Positions 8,733 through 21,764 are shown, counted from the first letter of the stretch. The stretch: 64,000 nt of DNA from Deinococcus humi (GCF_014201875.1 NZ_JACHFL010000003.1:372001-436000); one strand, 5' to 3'. A program made the numbers and translations. The notes: generated from the letters alone by a model not told the origin.

Positions 8733-9968
8733 ATGACCGTGACCGACTCTCGCAGTGCTGATTTCCAGCTTCCTGACGTTACCCCAACCGGCAGCATCGA
8801 CTGGGCCGCCATCCCCAGCCCGGCCTTCGTGCTCGACGAGTCGCGGCTGAGGCGCAATCTGGCGCTCATCTCGCACGTCCAGCAGGCGAGTGGGGCGCGA
8901 ATCATCGTGGCCTTCAAGGGCTTCTCGATGTGGAGCACTTTTGGATTGCTGCGCGAGTACGGCATTACCGGGGCCACCGCCAGTAGCCTGAACGAGGCGA
9001 GGCTCGCCCGCGAGGAGATGCGGGGCGACGTTCACGTCTATGCCCCGGCCTACAGCGACGAGGAATTCGGGCAGATTCTGGAGCTGGCAGATCATCTGGT
9101 CTTCAACTCGTTCTCGCAGTGGGAACGCTTCAAACCGCAGGTGGAGGCCGCCCGCGCCGGGGGGCGTGAGATTCACGTCGGCATTCGGATCAACCCCGAG
9201 TACGCCGAGGTCGAGACTGACCTGTACAACCCCGCCGGGCCGTTCTCGCGCCTGGGCGTGACCCGCCGCGAGTTCCGGGAAGACCTGCTTGAAGGTGTGG
9301 ACGGACTGCACTTTCATACCCTGTGCGAGAAGGACAGCGACACGCTGGAGCGCACATTGGAAGTCGTCGAGCGCAATTTCGGCGAATTCCTGCCCCACAT
9401 GAAGTGGGTCAACTTTGGCGGCGGCCACCTGATGACCCGCGAGGGCTACGACACCCTGCGCCTGATCCGGGTGGTGCGTGCCTTCCGCGAGCGGTGGGAC
9501 GTGGACGTGATCCTGGAACCGGGCAGCGCCTTCGGCTGGCAGACCGGCTGGCTGGTCAGCCGCGTGCTGGACGTGGTGCACAACGTCAAGGACGCCGCCC
9601 TGCTGGACGTGTCGGTCAGTGCCCACATGCCCGATGTGCTGGAAATGCCGTACCGCCCCCGTATCCTGGGCGCGGGCGATCCTCCTGAACACGAACACCG
9701 CGAGGCCAACGACTACGGCGGCGGCTACCCCTACCTGATCGGCGGCACGACCTGCCTGGCCGGAGACGTGGTGGGCGAGTACGTCTTTGATCACCCTCTC
9801 AAGATCGGTGATCGGGTGATTTTCGACGACATGATCCACTACACGATGGTCAAGACTACCTTCTTCAACGGCGTCAAGCACCCTGATATCGGCATCCTGC
9901 ACATGGACGGCAGCTACGAGCGGGTCAAGACGTTCGGCTACGAGGAGTTCAAGGCCAAGCTGAGCTGA
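8733..9968 (+). CDS. nspC: Carboxynorspermidine decarboxylase
   Basis: 411 residues, a fold-III PLP enzyme of the alanine racemase/ornithine decarboxylase class. The PLP lysine is K62 in VAFKGFSMW. The HFHTLCEKDSD element, WVNFGGGH, LEPGSAFGWQTG and the YLIGGTTCLAGD segment (equivalent of the catalytic Cys region) match NspC. The enzyme decarboxylates carboxynorspermidine or carboxyspermidine in the alternative spermidine route. The partner carboxynorspermidine dehydrogenase is not within the window. TAGACT lies six bases before the ATG. A nucleoside deaminase follows after 50 bases. Confidence 0.9.
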   Translation: MTVTDSRSADFQLPDVTPTGSIDWAAIPSPAFVLDESRLRRNLALISHVQQASGARIIVAFKGFSMWSTFGLLREYGITGATASSLNEARLAREEMRGDVHVYAPAYSDEEFGQILELADHLVFNSFSQWERFKPQVEAARAGGREIHVGIRINPEYAEVETDLYNPAGPFSRLGVTRREFREDLLEGVDGLHFHTLCEKDSDTLERTLEVVERNFGEFLPHMKWVNFGGGHLMTREGYDTLRLIRVVRAFRERWDVDVILEPGSAFGWQTGWLVSRVLDVVHNVKDAALLDVSVSAHMPDVLEMPYRPRILGAGDPPEHEHREANDYGGGYPYLIGGTTCLAGDVVGEYVFDHPLKIGDRVIFDDMIHYTMVKTTFFNGVKHPDIGILHMDGSYERVKTFGYEEFKAKLS

Positions 9969-10018
9969 GGGACACGCCACTTCGTCCCATGGCGCCGCAG
10001 TGGCCTGGAAGGACCAAC

Positions 10019-10504
10019 ATGAATGACACAGATAGAAGGCATCTGACGCGCTGTGTCGAGCTGGCCGAGACCGCGCTTCAATGTGGAAACGACCCCTTCG
10101 GCTCACTGATCGTCTCAGGGGCGGGCGAGGTTCTGTTCGAGGACCAGAACCGCACAGCGGGCGGTGACGCCACCCAGCACCCGGAGTTCGCCATTGCCCG
10201 CTGGGCTGCCGCCCATCTCTCGCCTCAGGAATGGGTGCGGGCCACGGTCTACACTTCCGGCGAGCACTGCGCGATGTGTTCCGCCGCCCACGGCTGGGTC
10301 GGACTGGGACGCATCGTGTACGCAAGTTCGTCCAGACAGCTGACCCAGTGGATGGATGAACTGGGCATGCCTGCTGGGCCAGTCAAGCCGCTCGCCATTG
10401 GCGACGTGCTGCGCGACTCCAATGTCGAGGGCCCCGAGCCGTCCCTGAGCGGGCGCATCCGCGAACTGCACGAACGAAACGTCCGCAGGCAGGCTGGAAA
10501 GTAA
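10019..10504 (+). CDS. Cytidine/deoxycytidylate deaminase-fold nucleoside deaminase
   Basis: 161 residues. Zinc site: H54 and E56 in HPEF, C84 and C87 in EHCAMC. This is the CDA superfamily, which deaminates bases, nucleosides or related compounds. The usual HAE and PCxxC are altered to HPE and HCAMC, with all metal ligands and the catalytic Glu retained, so activity is expected but specificity cannot be read. An upstream in-frame ATG at 9989 lacks a ribosome site, while the ATG at 10019 follows GGAAGGACC, a good Shine-Dalgarno sequence. It probably shares the nspC message. A strong hairpin follows the stop. Confidence 0.82.
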   Translation: MNDTDRRHLTRCVELAETALQCGNDPFGSLIVSGAGEVLFEDQNRTAGGDATQHPEFAIARWAAAHLSPQEWVRATVYTSGEHCAMCSAAHGWVGLGRIVYASSSRQLTQWMDELGMPAGPVKPLAIGDVLRDSNVEGPEPSLSGRIRELHERNVRRQAGK

Positions 10505-10523
10505 TCTGCCGACATCCCAGACA

Positions 10524-10564
10524 GCCGAAGCCCCCGCACTCACCACGGAGTTGGGGGCTTCGGC
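10524..10564. terminator. Hairpin between convergent genes, likely terminator
   Basis: A 12-bp perfect stem, GCCGAAGCCCCC paired with GGGGGCTTCGGC, with a 17-base loop. It stands 20 bases after the deaminase stop and in the gap before the converging LGFP gene. The T-rich stretch after it is weak on both strands, so termination efficiency is uncertain. Confidence 0.55.
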
Positions 10565-10752
10565 CTGTTGATTGTTGAATTTATGGGGAAGAGTCGGAAG
10601 GGAAGTTGCGCCTCGGGCAGATCATTTGCCCGTCGGGAGCGCGCCGATTAAGACCCTGCCTCCGGTGAGGCGGGAAAAAAAGTGCCAGCCATGGGGTCAC
10701 AAACTGGGTGTCCAGTCATGTCCGGCGCAGTGAGGTCAGCTGGAGGGATGAC

Positions 10753-11922
<1,170 letters not shown>

Positions 11923-12142
11923 GTCGGGCCTCCTGGTTATTTAGAGTGGAAGAGTGCTGCTCGGCTTGGATGCGCGCAAGGTACGGGCTGAACCTGACGA
12001 GGCACTGATAGGCCGCAAGCATTAATTCCAGTCAGAAAACAGGAGGGGGAATGGGCAGGAAGGCGGCCGCTGTCCACCGCCCTCTGCTCCAGCCCGTCGA
12101 TCTGCCGATCCGGACGGTGAAGAATCCGCTCGCGCTGTGCCC

Positions 12143-12919
12143 TTACCCGGCGATCCGCAGGGCCACCCACAGCAGTAGCGGCGCAAGCAGCAGCGCCGGC
12201 AGCATGCTACCCACCCTGACGCGCCGGTCCTCCAGGCCCAGGCCCGCCAGCATCAGGTTCCAGCTGATCCCCACGATGCTCAGACCGCCCGCCCCAGTCA
12301 ACACCAGGATGTAAGGATTGGTCTTGAGGGTCTCAGGATCCGCGCCGCCCAGCAGCGTGGAGGCCAAACCCCCCGCGGCCAGACTGATTCCGCCCTGCAC
12401 GATCAGCACGGTCACAGCGCTGAAGCCCACACCCAGGCCGTAGGCGCCCGCCAGCGCCAATGCCGAGATGCCGTCCAGCGTGCTTTTCAGAATGTAACTG
12501 CTGCTGTCTCCGGTCAGGCCGTTCTGCAATCCACCCACGAAGGTCAGTGGCCCCACGCAGAACAGCAGACTGGCGGCCACGAAGCCCTCGGTAAAGCGGC
12601 CCTCGCCCTTGAAGCGCGTCCGCAGTCGTTCGCCCAGACGGTTCAGCGCTTCCTCAATGCCCAGCGCCTCACCGATCACCACTCCCGCTGCCAAGCTGAT
12701 CAACGCCACAATCACCCCTGGAATGCTGCCTGCCGAGACCCGGTTCAGGTTCGCCGCCATGTCCAGACCGATAAACACCGTGACCAGACTGAGGGTCTGG
12801 AGCAGCGCCTGCTGCGTGCGCGCGGGCAGCCGCCCCCCCACCATCAGACCGATGATCGTCCCCAGCAGCACGGTGCCGACATTGACCAGGGTGCCCGACA
12901 GTTGCGAGAGAAGGCTCAT
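12143..12919 (-). CDS. DUF554 family membrane protein (YdfK-like)
   Basis: 258 residues with about seven hydrophobic segments. The family pattern is clear: a start resembling GTLVNVGTVLLGTIIGLMVG, then the VTVFIGLDMA helix, a conserved acidic/basic loop, and FCVGPLTFVGGLQNGL, followed by SSYILKSTLDGISALALA. DUF554 proteins are putative transporters with no established substrate. A longer reading frame exists, but TACCCT lies eight bases before the ATG at 12919 and supports that start. Monocistronic. Confidence 0.85.
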   Translation of the reverse strand: MSLLSQLSGTLVNVGTVLLGTIIGLMVGGRLPARTQQALLQTLSLVTVFIGLDMAANLNRVSAGSIPGVIVALISLAAGVVIGEALGIEEALNRLGERLRTRFKGEGRFTEGFVAASLLFCVGPLTFVGGLQNGLTGDSSSYILKSTLDGISALALAGAYGLGVGFSAVTVLIVQGGISLAAGGLASTLLGGADPETLKTNPYILVLTGAGGLSIVGISWNLMLAGLGLEDRRVRVGSMLPALLLAPLLLWVALRIAG

Positions 12920-13012
12920 CGGGACGCAGGGTAGCGCGCGGGCCTGGCCCAGCGGAGGAGAGGCATGGATTGCCGATAGGCACGGAAGTCGAGGCCACGT
13001 CCACACAACAAA

Positions 13013-13041
13013 GCCCCCGCCTCGAACTCACGAGGAGGGGC
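13013..13041 (-). terminator. Rho-independent terminator of the leishmanolysin-like gene
   Basis: On the minus strand a GCCCC-A-stem (GCCCC T CCTCG / CGAGG CG GGGGC with small internal bulges) is followed by TTTGTTGTG. It lies 17 bases after the stop of the protease gene at 13058. Confidence 0.7.
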
Positions 13042-13057
13042 AAAAGGGCTTAAACTC

Positions 13058-14026
13058 TTATTCGCTGCGGTAGGTAGGCTTGATCAGCTGTTCGCGACCG
13101 CCGAGCTCCAGCAGTTCGCCCACACCCTGACCGCTGACGGTGGGAATGCGGTAAGCGTCCGCCGCCCCGTAATTGACGTTGTAACCCATGTCCTGCAGGC
13201 TACCCACGCTCATGCGCGACAGGGGGTTGAAAACGCCGCTGTTCAGGTAGCCGGTCATCAGCTCGGTCTTGAAGGTGCTTTCGCGCCAGTGGCCACCCGC
13301 CGTGCCGGAGCCACCCTGATTTTCCACGGGAACGCTGCTCAGGGTGCCCCCCGCAGCACGGTACTCGCGCAGTCCGTTACCCCCCTGATAGGTGGGATTG
13401 GTCCCGCCGATGCCGCTGACCAGCCCGAAGCGCTGCCACAGCGTCCCGATGCCCAGCGAGTGTCCCAGCTCATGCACGGCGATGTCGGCGAGCTGGCTGC
13501 TGAACTGGTCCAGATCGGCGGTGTCGAAAACCAGCGTGCTGTAGGTGGTCAGGCCGCTCGCGCTGCGGATGCTGCATGGTCCACTCTGGGCCAGGATGCC
13601 GCCTGGGCCGTCGATCTCGGTGTTTCCCGTGAAGACCAGCAGGTCGTCGATGGTGCCTCTGTAGGCAGCGTTGCTGCCGCACGATCCGGCACGAATGGTG
13701 GCGCGGTAACTGGGCAGGCCCTGCGTAATCACGCCTTCCCACCGGGCGGCGGCCGAACGCATGGCGCTCACCACACTTGAACTGCTGCCCGCCGCAAAAT
13801 TCAGCGTGATGTTGTAGGGCTCGGTGGCCTGCTCCTGCAGCGGACTGCGCGTGAGCTGAGGATCAATGGGCAGATCGCTGATATTGACCTGAGCCGCCAT
13901 CGGCGCCGCCGTATCGTTTTGCAGGGCGGGTGCCGCCGCGTTCTGGGGTTGCCCGCACGAGGCCAGGACGGCGCTCAGCGAGAGGGTGGCAAGGGCAAGA
14001 CCGAGAACTTTCGTAGGCTGAGCCAT
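13058..14026 (-). CDS. Leishmanolysin-like (M8-type) zinc metalloprotease lipoprotein
   Basis: 322 residues. A lipoprotein signal ends in LASC (C24). The mature protein begins with a low-complexity spacer and then a metalloprotease domain with HELGH at 185-189. The following SLGIGTLWQ and, 57 residues later, GGHWRES supply the distant third histidine (H246) typical of leishmanolysins, rather than the short HExxHxxGxxH spacing. A C-terminal LMTGYLN / SRMSVGSLQDMGY segment corresponds to the Met-turn region. It is expected to be anchored outside the cytoplasmic membrane. Substrates are unknown. The start has a GGAGG sequence and the upstream gap contains a palindrome at 14147-14160. Confidence 0.85.
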   Translation of the reverse strand: MAQPTKVLGLALATLSLSAVLASCGQPQNAAAPALQNDTAAPMAAQVNISDLPIDPQLTRSPLQEQATEPYNITLNFAAGSSSSVVSAMRSAAARWEGVITQGLPSYRATIRAGSCGSNAAYRGTIDDLLVFTGNTEIDGPGGILAQSGPCSIRSASGLTTYSTLVFDTADLDQFSSQLADIAVHELGHSLGIGTLWQRFGLVSGIGGTNPTYQGGNGLREYRAAGGTLSSVPVENQGGSGTAGGHWRESTFKTELMTGYLNSGVFNPLSRMSVGSLQDMGYNVNYGAADAYRIPTVSGQGVGELLELGGREQLIKPTYRSE

Positions 14027-14332
14027 GGTGGTACCTCCGGGGCAAGCGAATCAGTGCCAAACGGTCACATAGAGGACTGACCCTCCGCGCTGAAAACGCC
14101 TGAAAGCTGAAGTCGAACCTGTACTGTTGTTGCCGGTCCCCAAGGTATTTCGTGCGAAATGAGAAATCTGTAAAAGACTTCTCTTGTGGGCTACGGTGTA
14201 GGGCGTCAGATCAGATTGTCGCTGTTCACCATGTGCCCAACGACGTTTTCGCACTGATTGGCATATTTTCTTATCTTTTTGCTCATTTTCTACACCCAAT
14301 GGGGGCTGACCCAGGGTTGACATGGGGTGTGG
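14027..14332. other. AT-richer intergenic region upstream of the M8 protease gene
   Basis: About 300 bases without a supportable gene, noticeably less GC-rich than the surroundings (for example the stretch around 14255-14300). It should contain the promoter of the minus-strand protease gene. A perfect palindrome lies at 14147-14160. Short frames on both strands here have poor codon use and no start signal. Confidence 0.6.
14147..14160. promoter_or_regulatory. 14-bp palindrome, possible operator
   Basis: ATTTCG-TG-CGAAAT, an inverted repeat with six-base arms and a two-base centre. It lies about 120 bases upstream of the protease start and 170 upstream of the plus-strand HTH leader. Such symmetry suits a dimeric repressor, but no second copy was seen in the window. 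Confidence 0.35.
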
Positions 14333-14338
14333 TACGCT
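14333..14338 (+). promoter_or_regulatory. Extended -10 promoter element for the HTH leader
   Basis: TGGTACGCT, i.e. an extended -10 (TG-n-TACGCT). Transcription would begin about 14345, giving a 170-base leader. A TTGACA at 14317-14322 is only ten bases from it, too close to be its -35 box. Confidence 0.4.
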
Positions 14339-14344
14339 CCGCGC

Positions 14345-14514
14345 AAGTTGAAACGCACCGAGGCCCATTCCGTCACCGCGCCCCCACTGGGTGACGTGCC
14401 GGGTGGCGGCGCTGTTTTGGCCTGGCCTGGGGCTGTTCATGGCCTGAACACTGAAATCAAATCCTGTCTGGGGCTGCCGTGTGGCGGCCCCGCGCTCTTT
14501 TTGGGAGGTCCAAG
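14345..14514 (+). promoter_or_regulatory. Structured 5' leader with terminator (possible riboregulator)
   Basis: The segment holds a hairpin with a perfect 7-bp stem CGTCACC/GGTGACG at 14371-14396, and then a terminator-like hairpin at 14470-14491 (GGGGCTGCC/GGCGGCCCC, one G-U pair, GTGT loop) followed by a five-base T run at 14498-14502. Directly after the T run comes GGGAGG, the ribosome site of the HTH gene. Either the gene is controlled by conditional termination, or a small RNA ends here and the gene is read by leakage. Confidence 0.5.
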
Positions 14515-14718
14515 ATGACCCTTTCAGACCAGTTTCAAAGCCTGCCCATGCTCCTGAAGGTCAGCCAGGTGGCCGATTTCACTGGCACCCACGAACGCAC
14601 TGTTCGCCGCTGGATCAGGGATGGCCGTCTAGGCGCCGTCGAACATCCCAATGGTTTACGGGTGCCGCGACGCTCCCTGTGGCGGTTCCTGGGACTGGAC
14701 ATGGCCCTGAGCGCCTGA
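14515..14718 (+). CDS. Small helix-turn-helix (excisionase/MerR-like) DNA-binding protein
   Basis: 67 residues, nearly all one winged helix-turn-helix: MLLKVSQVADFTGTHERTVRRWIRDGRLGAVEHPNG followed by RVPRRSLWRFLG. This matches the HTH-17/excisionase-type fold, in which the second helix reads DNA and the R-VPR wing follows. It may be a transcription factor or a nucleoid or recombination accessory; no integrase is nearby, so a phage role is not supported. A strong GGGAGG lies eight bases before the ATG, immediately after a terminator-like hairpin. The next gene starts 39 bases on. Confidence 0.78.
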   Translation: MTLSDQFQSLPMLLKVSQVADFTGTHERTVRRWIRDGRLGAVEHPNGLRVPRRSLWRFLGLDMALSA

Positions 14719-14757
14719 GCAAACGGGCGGGCAGACCCAAGCTATGCTGGGGCTGCG

Positions 14758-15483
14758 ATGGATCACGCGTCTCCCGCCCTGAGGGCCGCCCTGGAGCGCG
14801 GCGAACCTGCACATTTTTTTGGCGAACTGACTCTGGAGGATTCCACCGAGGCGGCGAGGCTGGCCCAGCGACTGGGCCGCCCCCGTCTCGCGGTGTTGTG
14901 GGCCAAATCGGAGCCCCTGACGCAGGCTGCGGCGCTGTTGCGACTTGGTGAGCCAGAGCGGGCCCTCGTTGTGCTCCAGCCGCTTCCTGATACAGCCCGT
15001 CCCTCCGCCCTGCGCGCCCGCGCCCGTTGGCAGCTTGCGGACTCCCAGGCAGAGGCCACAACGCAACACGCCCTGACCCTGGCCCGTCAGGAGGGCGATG
15101 TAGGAGCTGTGATCGCCGCTGCCACCCTGCGCGGCGAGCAGCTCTTGCCCCAGCCCCACGCGGCCCTGCGCGCCCTGGCTGAGGGCCTCAAGGTCACCGA
15201 GGCCACCGGGGTGCCCAGCGACGCCCACCTGCTGGCCGTCCTGGCCCACGCGCAGTTGAGGCTGGGCGGCGCCAAGGGCCTGCGAATGGCGGAGAAGGCC
15301 CTGGACCACAGCTCGCCGCGTAGCCCGGCCCGCGTGTTGGCGCTGCTGGCGCTGGAGAGGACAGCGGAGGCCATGAGAGAGGCCGCAGACGGCGAGTTGG
15401 CGACGGTGTGGTGGCGGGAGTTCGGCTCAGGCGAACCACGCGCCATGCCCGAGCAATCGGCAGGCAGGGAGACGGGCCAGTAA
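14758..15483 (+). CDS. Alpha-helical repeat protein of unknown function
   Basis: 241 residues, almost wholly predicted helical, alanine/leucine-rich, with repeated helix pairs such as ALLRLGEPERALVVLQPL and ARARWQLADSQAEATTQHALTLARQ that resemble TPR/SEL1-like units. No catalytic motif, signal peptide or membrane segment. A protein-interaction role is plausible. A TATGCT hexamer lies nine bases before the ATG, suggesting its own promoter in addition to any readthrough from the HTH gene. Confidence 0.65.
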   Translation: MDHASPALRAALERGEPAHFFGELTLEDSTEAARLAQRLGRPRLAVLWAKSEPLTQAAALLRLGEPERALVVLQPLPDTARPSALRARARWQLADSQAEATTQHALTLARQEGDVGAVIAAATLRGEQLLPQPHAALRALAEGLKVTEATGVPSDAHLLAVLAHAQLRLGGAKGLRMAEKALDHSSPRSPARVLALLALERTAEAMREAADGELATVWWREFGSGEPRAMPEQSAGRETGQ

Positions 15484-15900
15484 TGTCCCCGGGGCAGGGT
15501 TGTTCCCGAAGACGTAGAGGTTTCTATAGTGCAAGTGCACGTAAGGTCAGACGCCTGTGAGCAGTTTCAATGCACCGCTTCCCTGGGCTGACGACATGTG
15601 GCCCCTCGAACTTCACCACCTGGGCAGTCGAACGCATAATTCCGCCAGAGATTACGCTGCTTCCACATATTCCGCGTCGTTGCCTGTGCAGGAGAACTCT
15701 ATGCGGAAGCAGCATCGAGAGATCATCCCCGCCAAGGCGAACTGATCGATAGGGCAGCCATAACTCCTGTGCCTAGCGGAGGTAAAAGCTTCCAACTTCC
15801 ACCTCGAGCATCCTATTGATGCTTCCGTCCATTAGGGTGGTGGCATGAATCTCATCCACCTCCAACGGGCTGGCAACCTCATTCCATGAAGTGACTGTCC
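15484..15900. other. Gene-poor, lower-GC gap between convergent genes
   Basis: About 420 bases between the helical-repeat gene and the P450 gene, both ending here. It contains a short palindrome GTGCA-AG-TGCAC at 15529-15540, a long imperfect hairpin at 15656-15713 and a 14-codon frame at 15845-15889 preceded by TAGGGT. Larger frames here have atypical codon use. It may be a decayed locus or an RNA gene. Confidence 0.5.
15656..15713. repeat. Long inverted repeat able to form a 14-bp hairpin
   Basis: GCTGCTTCCACATA (15656-15669) pairs with TATGCGGAAGCAGC (15700-15713) with one mismatch. The 30-base loop carries its own small stem CCTG-TG-CAGG. No T run follows, so it is not an ordinary terminator. 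Confidence 0.5.
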
Positions 15901-17153
<1,253 letters not shown>

Positions 17154-17154
<1 letters not shown>

Positions 17155-18002
17155 TACAGGAACTGGTGGCCGTCCAACAGGGCCGTGTCCTTCTCGCCCT
17201 CCTGTTCTGGGGGAGCTTCCGTCGGATCGGCCAGTTCCCTGTGAGGCGCCCGGCCCTGGCCCTTGAGGTGCTGACCAGGCAGGCTGGAGACCGGCAGGGG
17301 CATGTCCTCGGGCAGCACATGACGGGCCGACAGATCAGAAAAGGAGGTCATCAGGGCGCGGTAACCGCTCAGGAATTGCACGTATTCCTGCCGCGCCCCG
17401 GCCAGACGCGAGGTGTACTCGGTATGGCGCTCGTTGAACTCGCGTTCCAGCGCGTTGATGCGCTCGGTCTGCACGCGCTCGCGCTCCAGGAGTAATTGAT
17501 GGTGATCGCGCTCCAGGTCGGCGAAGCGGGCGTGGAAGGTGGCTTCCAGGGCGGTCATACGCGCTCCATGCTGGGCCTCGAATTCCACGTTGCGGGCCTG
17601 CGCCTCGCGCATCAGGCTCTCGCCCTGGGCGTTGGCGTGGGCCACGATCAGTTCGCTTTCCTTCGTGGCGTTCTCGCGCATGTCATGGGCCATCTTCTCA
17701 GCGGCCACCACGGCGCGGCGAATCTGGTCCTGGGAGGCTTTAAGCTCCTCCAGTTCACGCTCCAGCCGGGCACGCGTCTCGCGTTCGCGCAACTGCTCGC
17801 CCAGCAAGTTCTCCAGTTCGTCGGACACCTGGGCCAGAAAGGTGCGCACGCTGTCGCGCCGGTAGCCACCAAATCTACCCGGAAATTCCTGGTGGCGAAT
17901 GTCCAGCGGGGTCAGCCTGTTGGAATCCCGGCGGGCGGTGGTCCCGGGCGTCAGTTCAGAAGTCAGGTCTCGCGTCAGGTCAGATCGGGTCAGGTCAGTC
18001 AT
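17154..18002 (-). CDS. DivIVA-domain protein
   Basis: 282 residues. After a 25-residue N-terminal tail comes [35 protein letters not shown] in pieces matching the DivIVA N-terminal membrane-binding domain, then a long coiled coil from about residue 55 to 215 and a proline/acid-rich tail. DivIVA proteins mark curved membrane at septa and poles and organise division and chromosome placement. The tail before the domain is made of repeated DLT(R/S) units encoded by near-identical GACCTGAC DNA repeats. The ATG overlaps the yggS stop by four bases, a common pairing, and the P450 overlaps the other end. Confidence 0.88.
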
Positions 18003-18652
18003 GTAAAGAGGCTCCTTCCCACCCGCACCAGGGTGGCTCCTGCGCGCACGGCCAGGGGGTAGTCGCTGCTCATGCCCATGCTCAGTTCCGGCAGCCCCAG
18101 ATCGTGGGCCCGCCGCGCCGTGTCGGTGAAGAGCCGCAGAATACGGCTTTCGGCCTCGGTCTGCTCCACGGGCGCGCCGAAGTCCGGGGCCATGACCATC
18201 AGGCCGCGCACGGTCAGCCCGGTCTCACGCACACTTGCCAGCGTCGCCGCAAGTTCGTCCGCCGGAATCCCGTGCTTCTGCTCCTCGCCGTTGTGCAGTT
18301 GCAGCAACAGGTCCGGCGCGTGGCCCCACTTCTGGGCGGCCTCAGCGATGGCCTCGGCCTGCCAGGTGGCCTCAATGGCGTGCACCAGCGTGACCGGGCG
18401 CAGGTACTTGATCTTGTTGCGCTGCAGCGCACCGATGTAGTGCCACTCCCAGTCAGGTCTGTCGGCCGCCTTGTCGCGCAGTTCCTGGGCGCGGCCCTCA
18501 CCCAGCGGGTACGTGCCGTGGGCCAGCACATGCTTCTCAATACTTCCCAGATCCTGCCCCTTGGTCACGGCCACCAGTTTCGCGCTGCCTGCCTCACGCC
18601 CGGCTTCCTGCTCCAGCGCCCGCAGGTGGGCGACGACTTCGGGCAGGCTCAT
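17999..18652 (-). CDS. YggS/PLPBP-type pyridoxal phosphate homeostasis protein
   Basis: 217 residues, single TIM-barrel domain of alanine racemase fold-III without the C-terminal catalytic domain. The PLP lysine is K31 in [35 protein letters not shown] and the terminal [25 protein letters not shown] match the family. The protein buffers PLP and affects amino-acid and keto-acid pools. No promoter element or clear ribosome site precedes its ATG; instead the ATG overlaps the TGA of a low-quality upstream frame. It is the first well-supported gene of the yggS-divIVA-P450 unit. Confidence 0.92.
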   Translation of the reverse strand: MSLPEVVAHLRALEQEAGREAGSAKLVAVTKGQDLGSIEKHVLAHGTYPLGEGRAQELRDKAADRPDWEWHYIGALQRNKIKYLRPVTLVHAIEATWQAEAIAEAAQKWGHAPDLLLQLHNGEEQKHGIPADELAATLASVRETGLTVRGLMVMAPDFGAPVEQTEAESRILRLFTDTARRAHDLGLPELSMGMSSDYPLAVRAGATLVRVGRSLFT

Positions 18653-19145
18653 CGCTCAGGCCTGGGAACATGGACCAGGGCTTCAGGCAGCATCGGGCCA
18701 GCTTCCCCAGAATGCCTCACTCCGATTTGCCCTTCCTGAAGGAACAGCAGAGCGTTTCGTGGCTTTCCCTGCGTCGCCTTGATGGAAGGAATGGCAGAAG
18801 CCGCGAGCGTGGCCGCAGGCGCAAATTCCCCATCGTTGGGAGAGATTTTCCGTCCCAATCCCGGAGAAGCGCCAGACACCGGTGCGGGAGGGGCCAGTTG
18901 GGTGGGAGACATCCTGGCATTCTCCCCCACTCCGGCAGGCGGCTCAAGAGCATGGCGTGCGTACCACGCGCCACAGGCTATTTTCACCGTGACGCACCCG
19001 ATCTTCACCCTTCTCAGGGGGCTAGCGGCAAGTGTGGACACAGTGATCGCCCCATCCGGCCCCCACCGCCCTGTCCTGCCCGCGCCCCGCTGCGGGCTTT
19101 TGTGCGGTCAGGGCGAGTTCAGAGATGTGCGAAACTAGGAGAAGA
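18653..19145. other. Gap before bamA with no well-supported gene
   Basis: About 490 bases between yggS and bamA. A minus-strand frame (GTG 19041 or ATG 18912 to TGA 18649) overlaps the yggS start as ATGA and could be a short coupled gene, but its codon use is unlike the genome, it is proline/alanine-rich and no family is recognisable. Plus-strand frames look no better. The stretch from 18715 to 18960 is less GC-rich and could be a dispersed intergenic repeat of the kind known in deinococci. The promoters for both flanking units should lie here. Confidence 0.45.

Positions 19146-21764
<2,619 letters not shown>

Noticed and set aside
10661..10679. CCTGCCTC/GAGGCGGG hairpin followed by A7 as a terminator
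   Set aside because: The homopolymer is A on the plus strand and precedes the hairpin on the minus strand, so neither strand has the hairpin-then-U order.
14317..14338. TTGACA with TACGCT as a standard -35/-10 pair
   Set aside because: Spacing is ten bases, far below 16-18. The -10 alone, as an extended -10, is kept.
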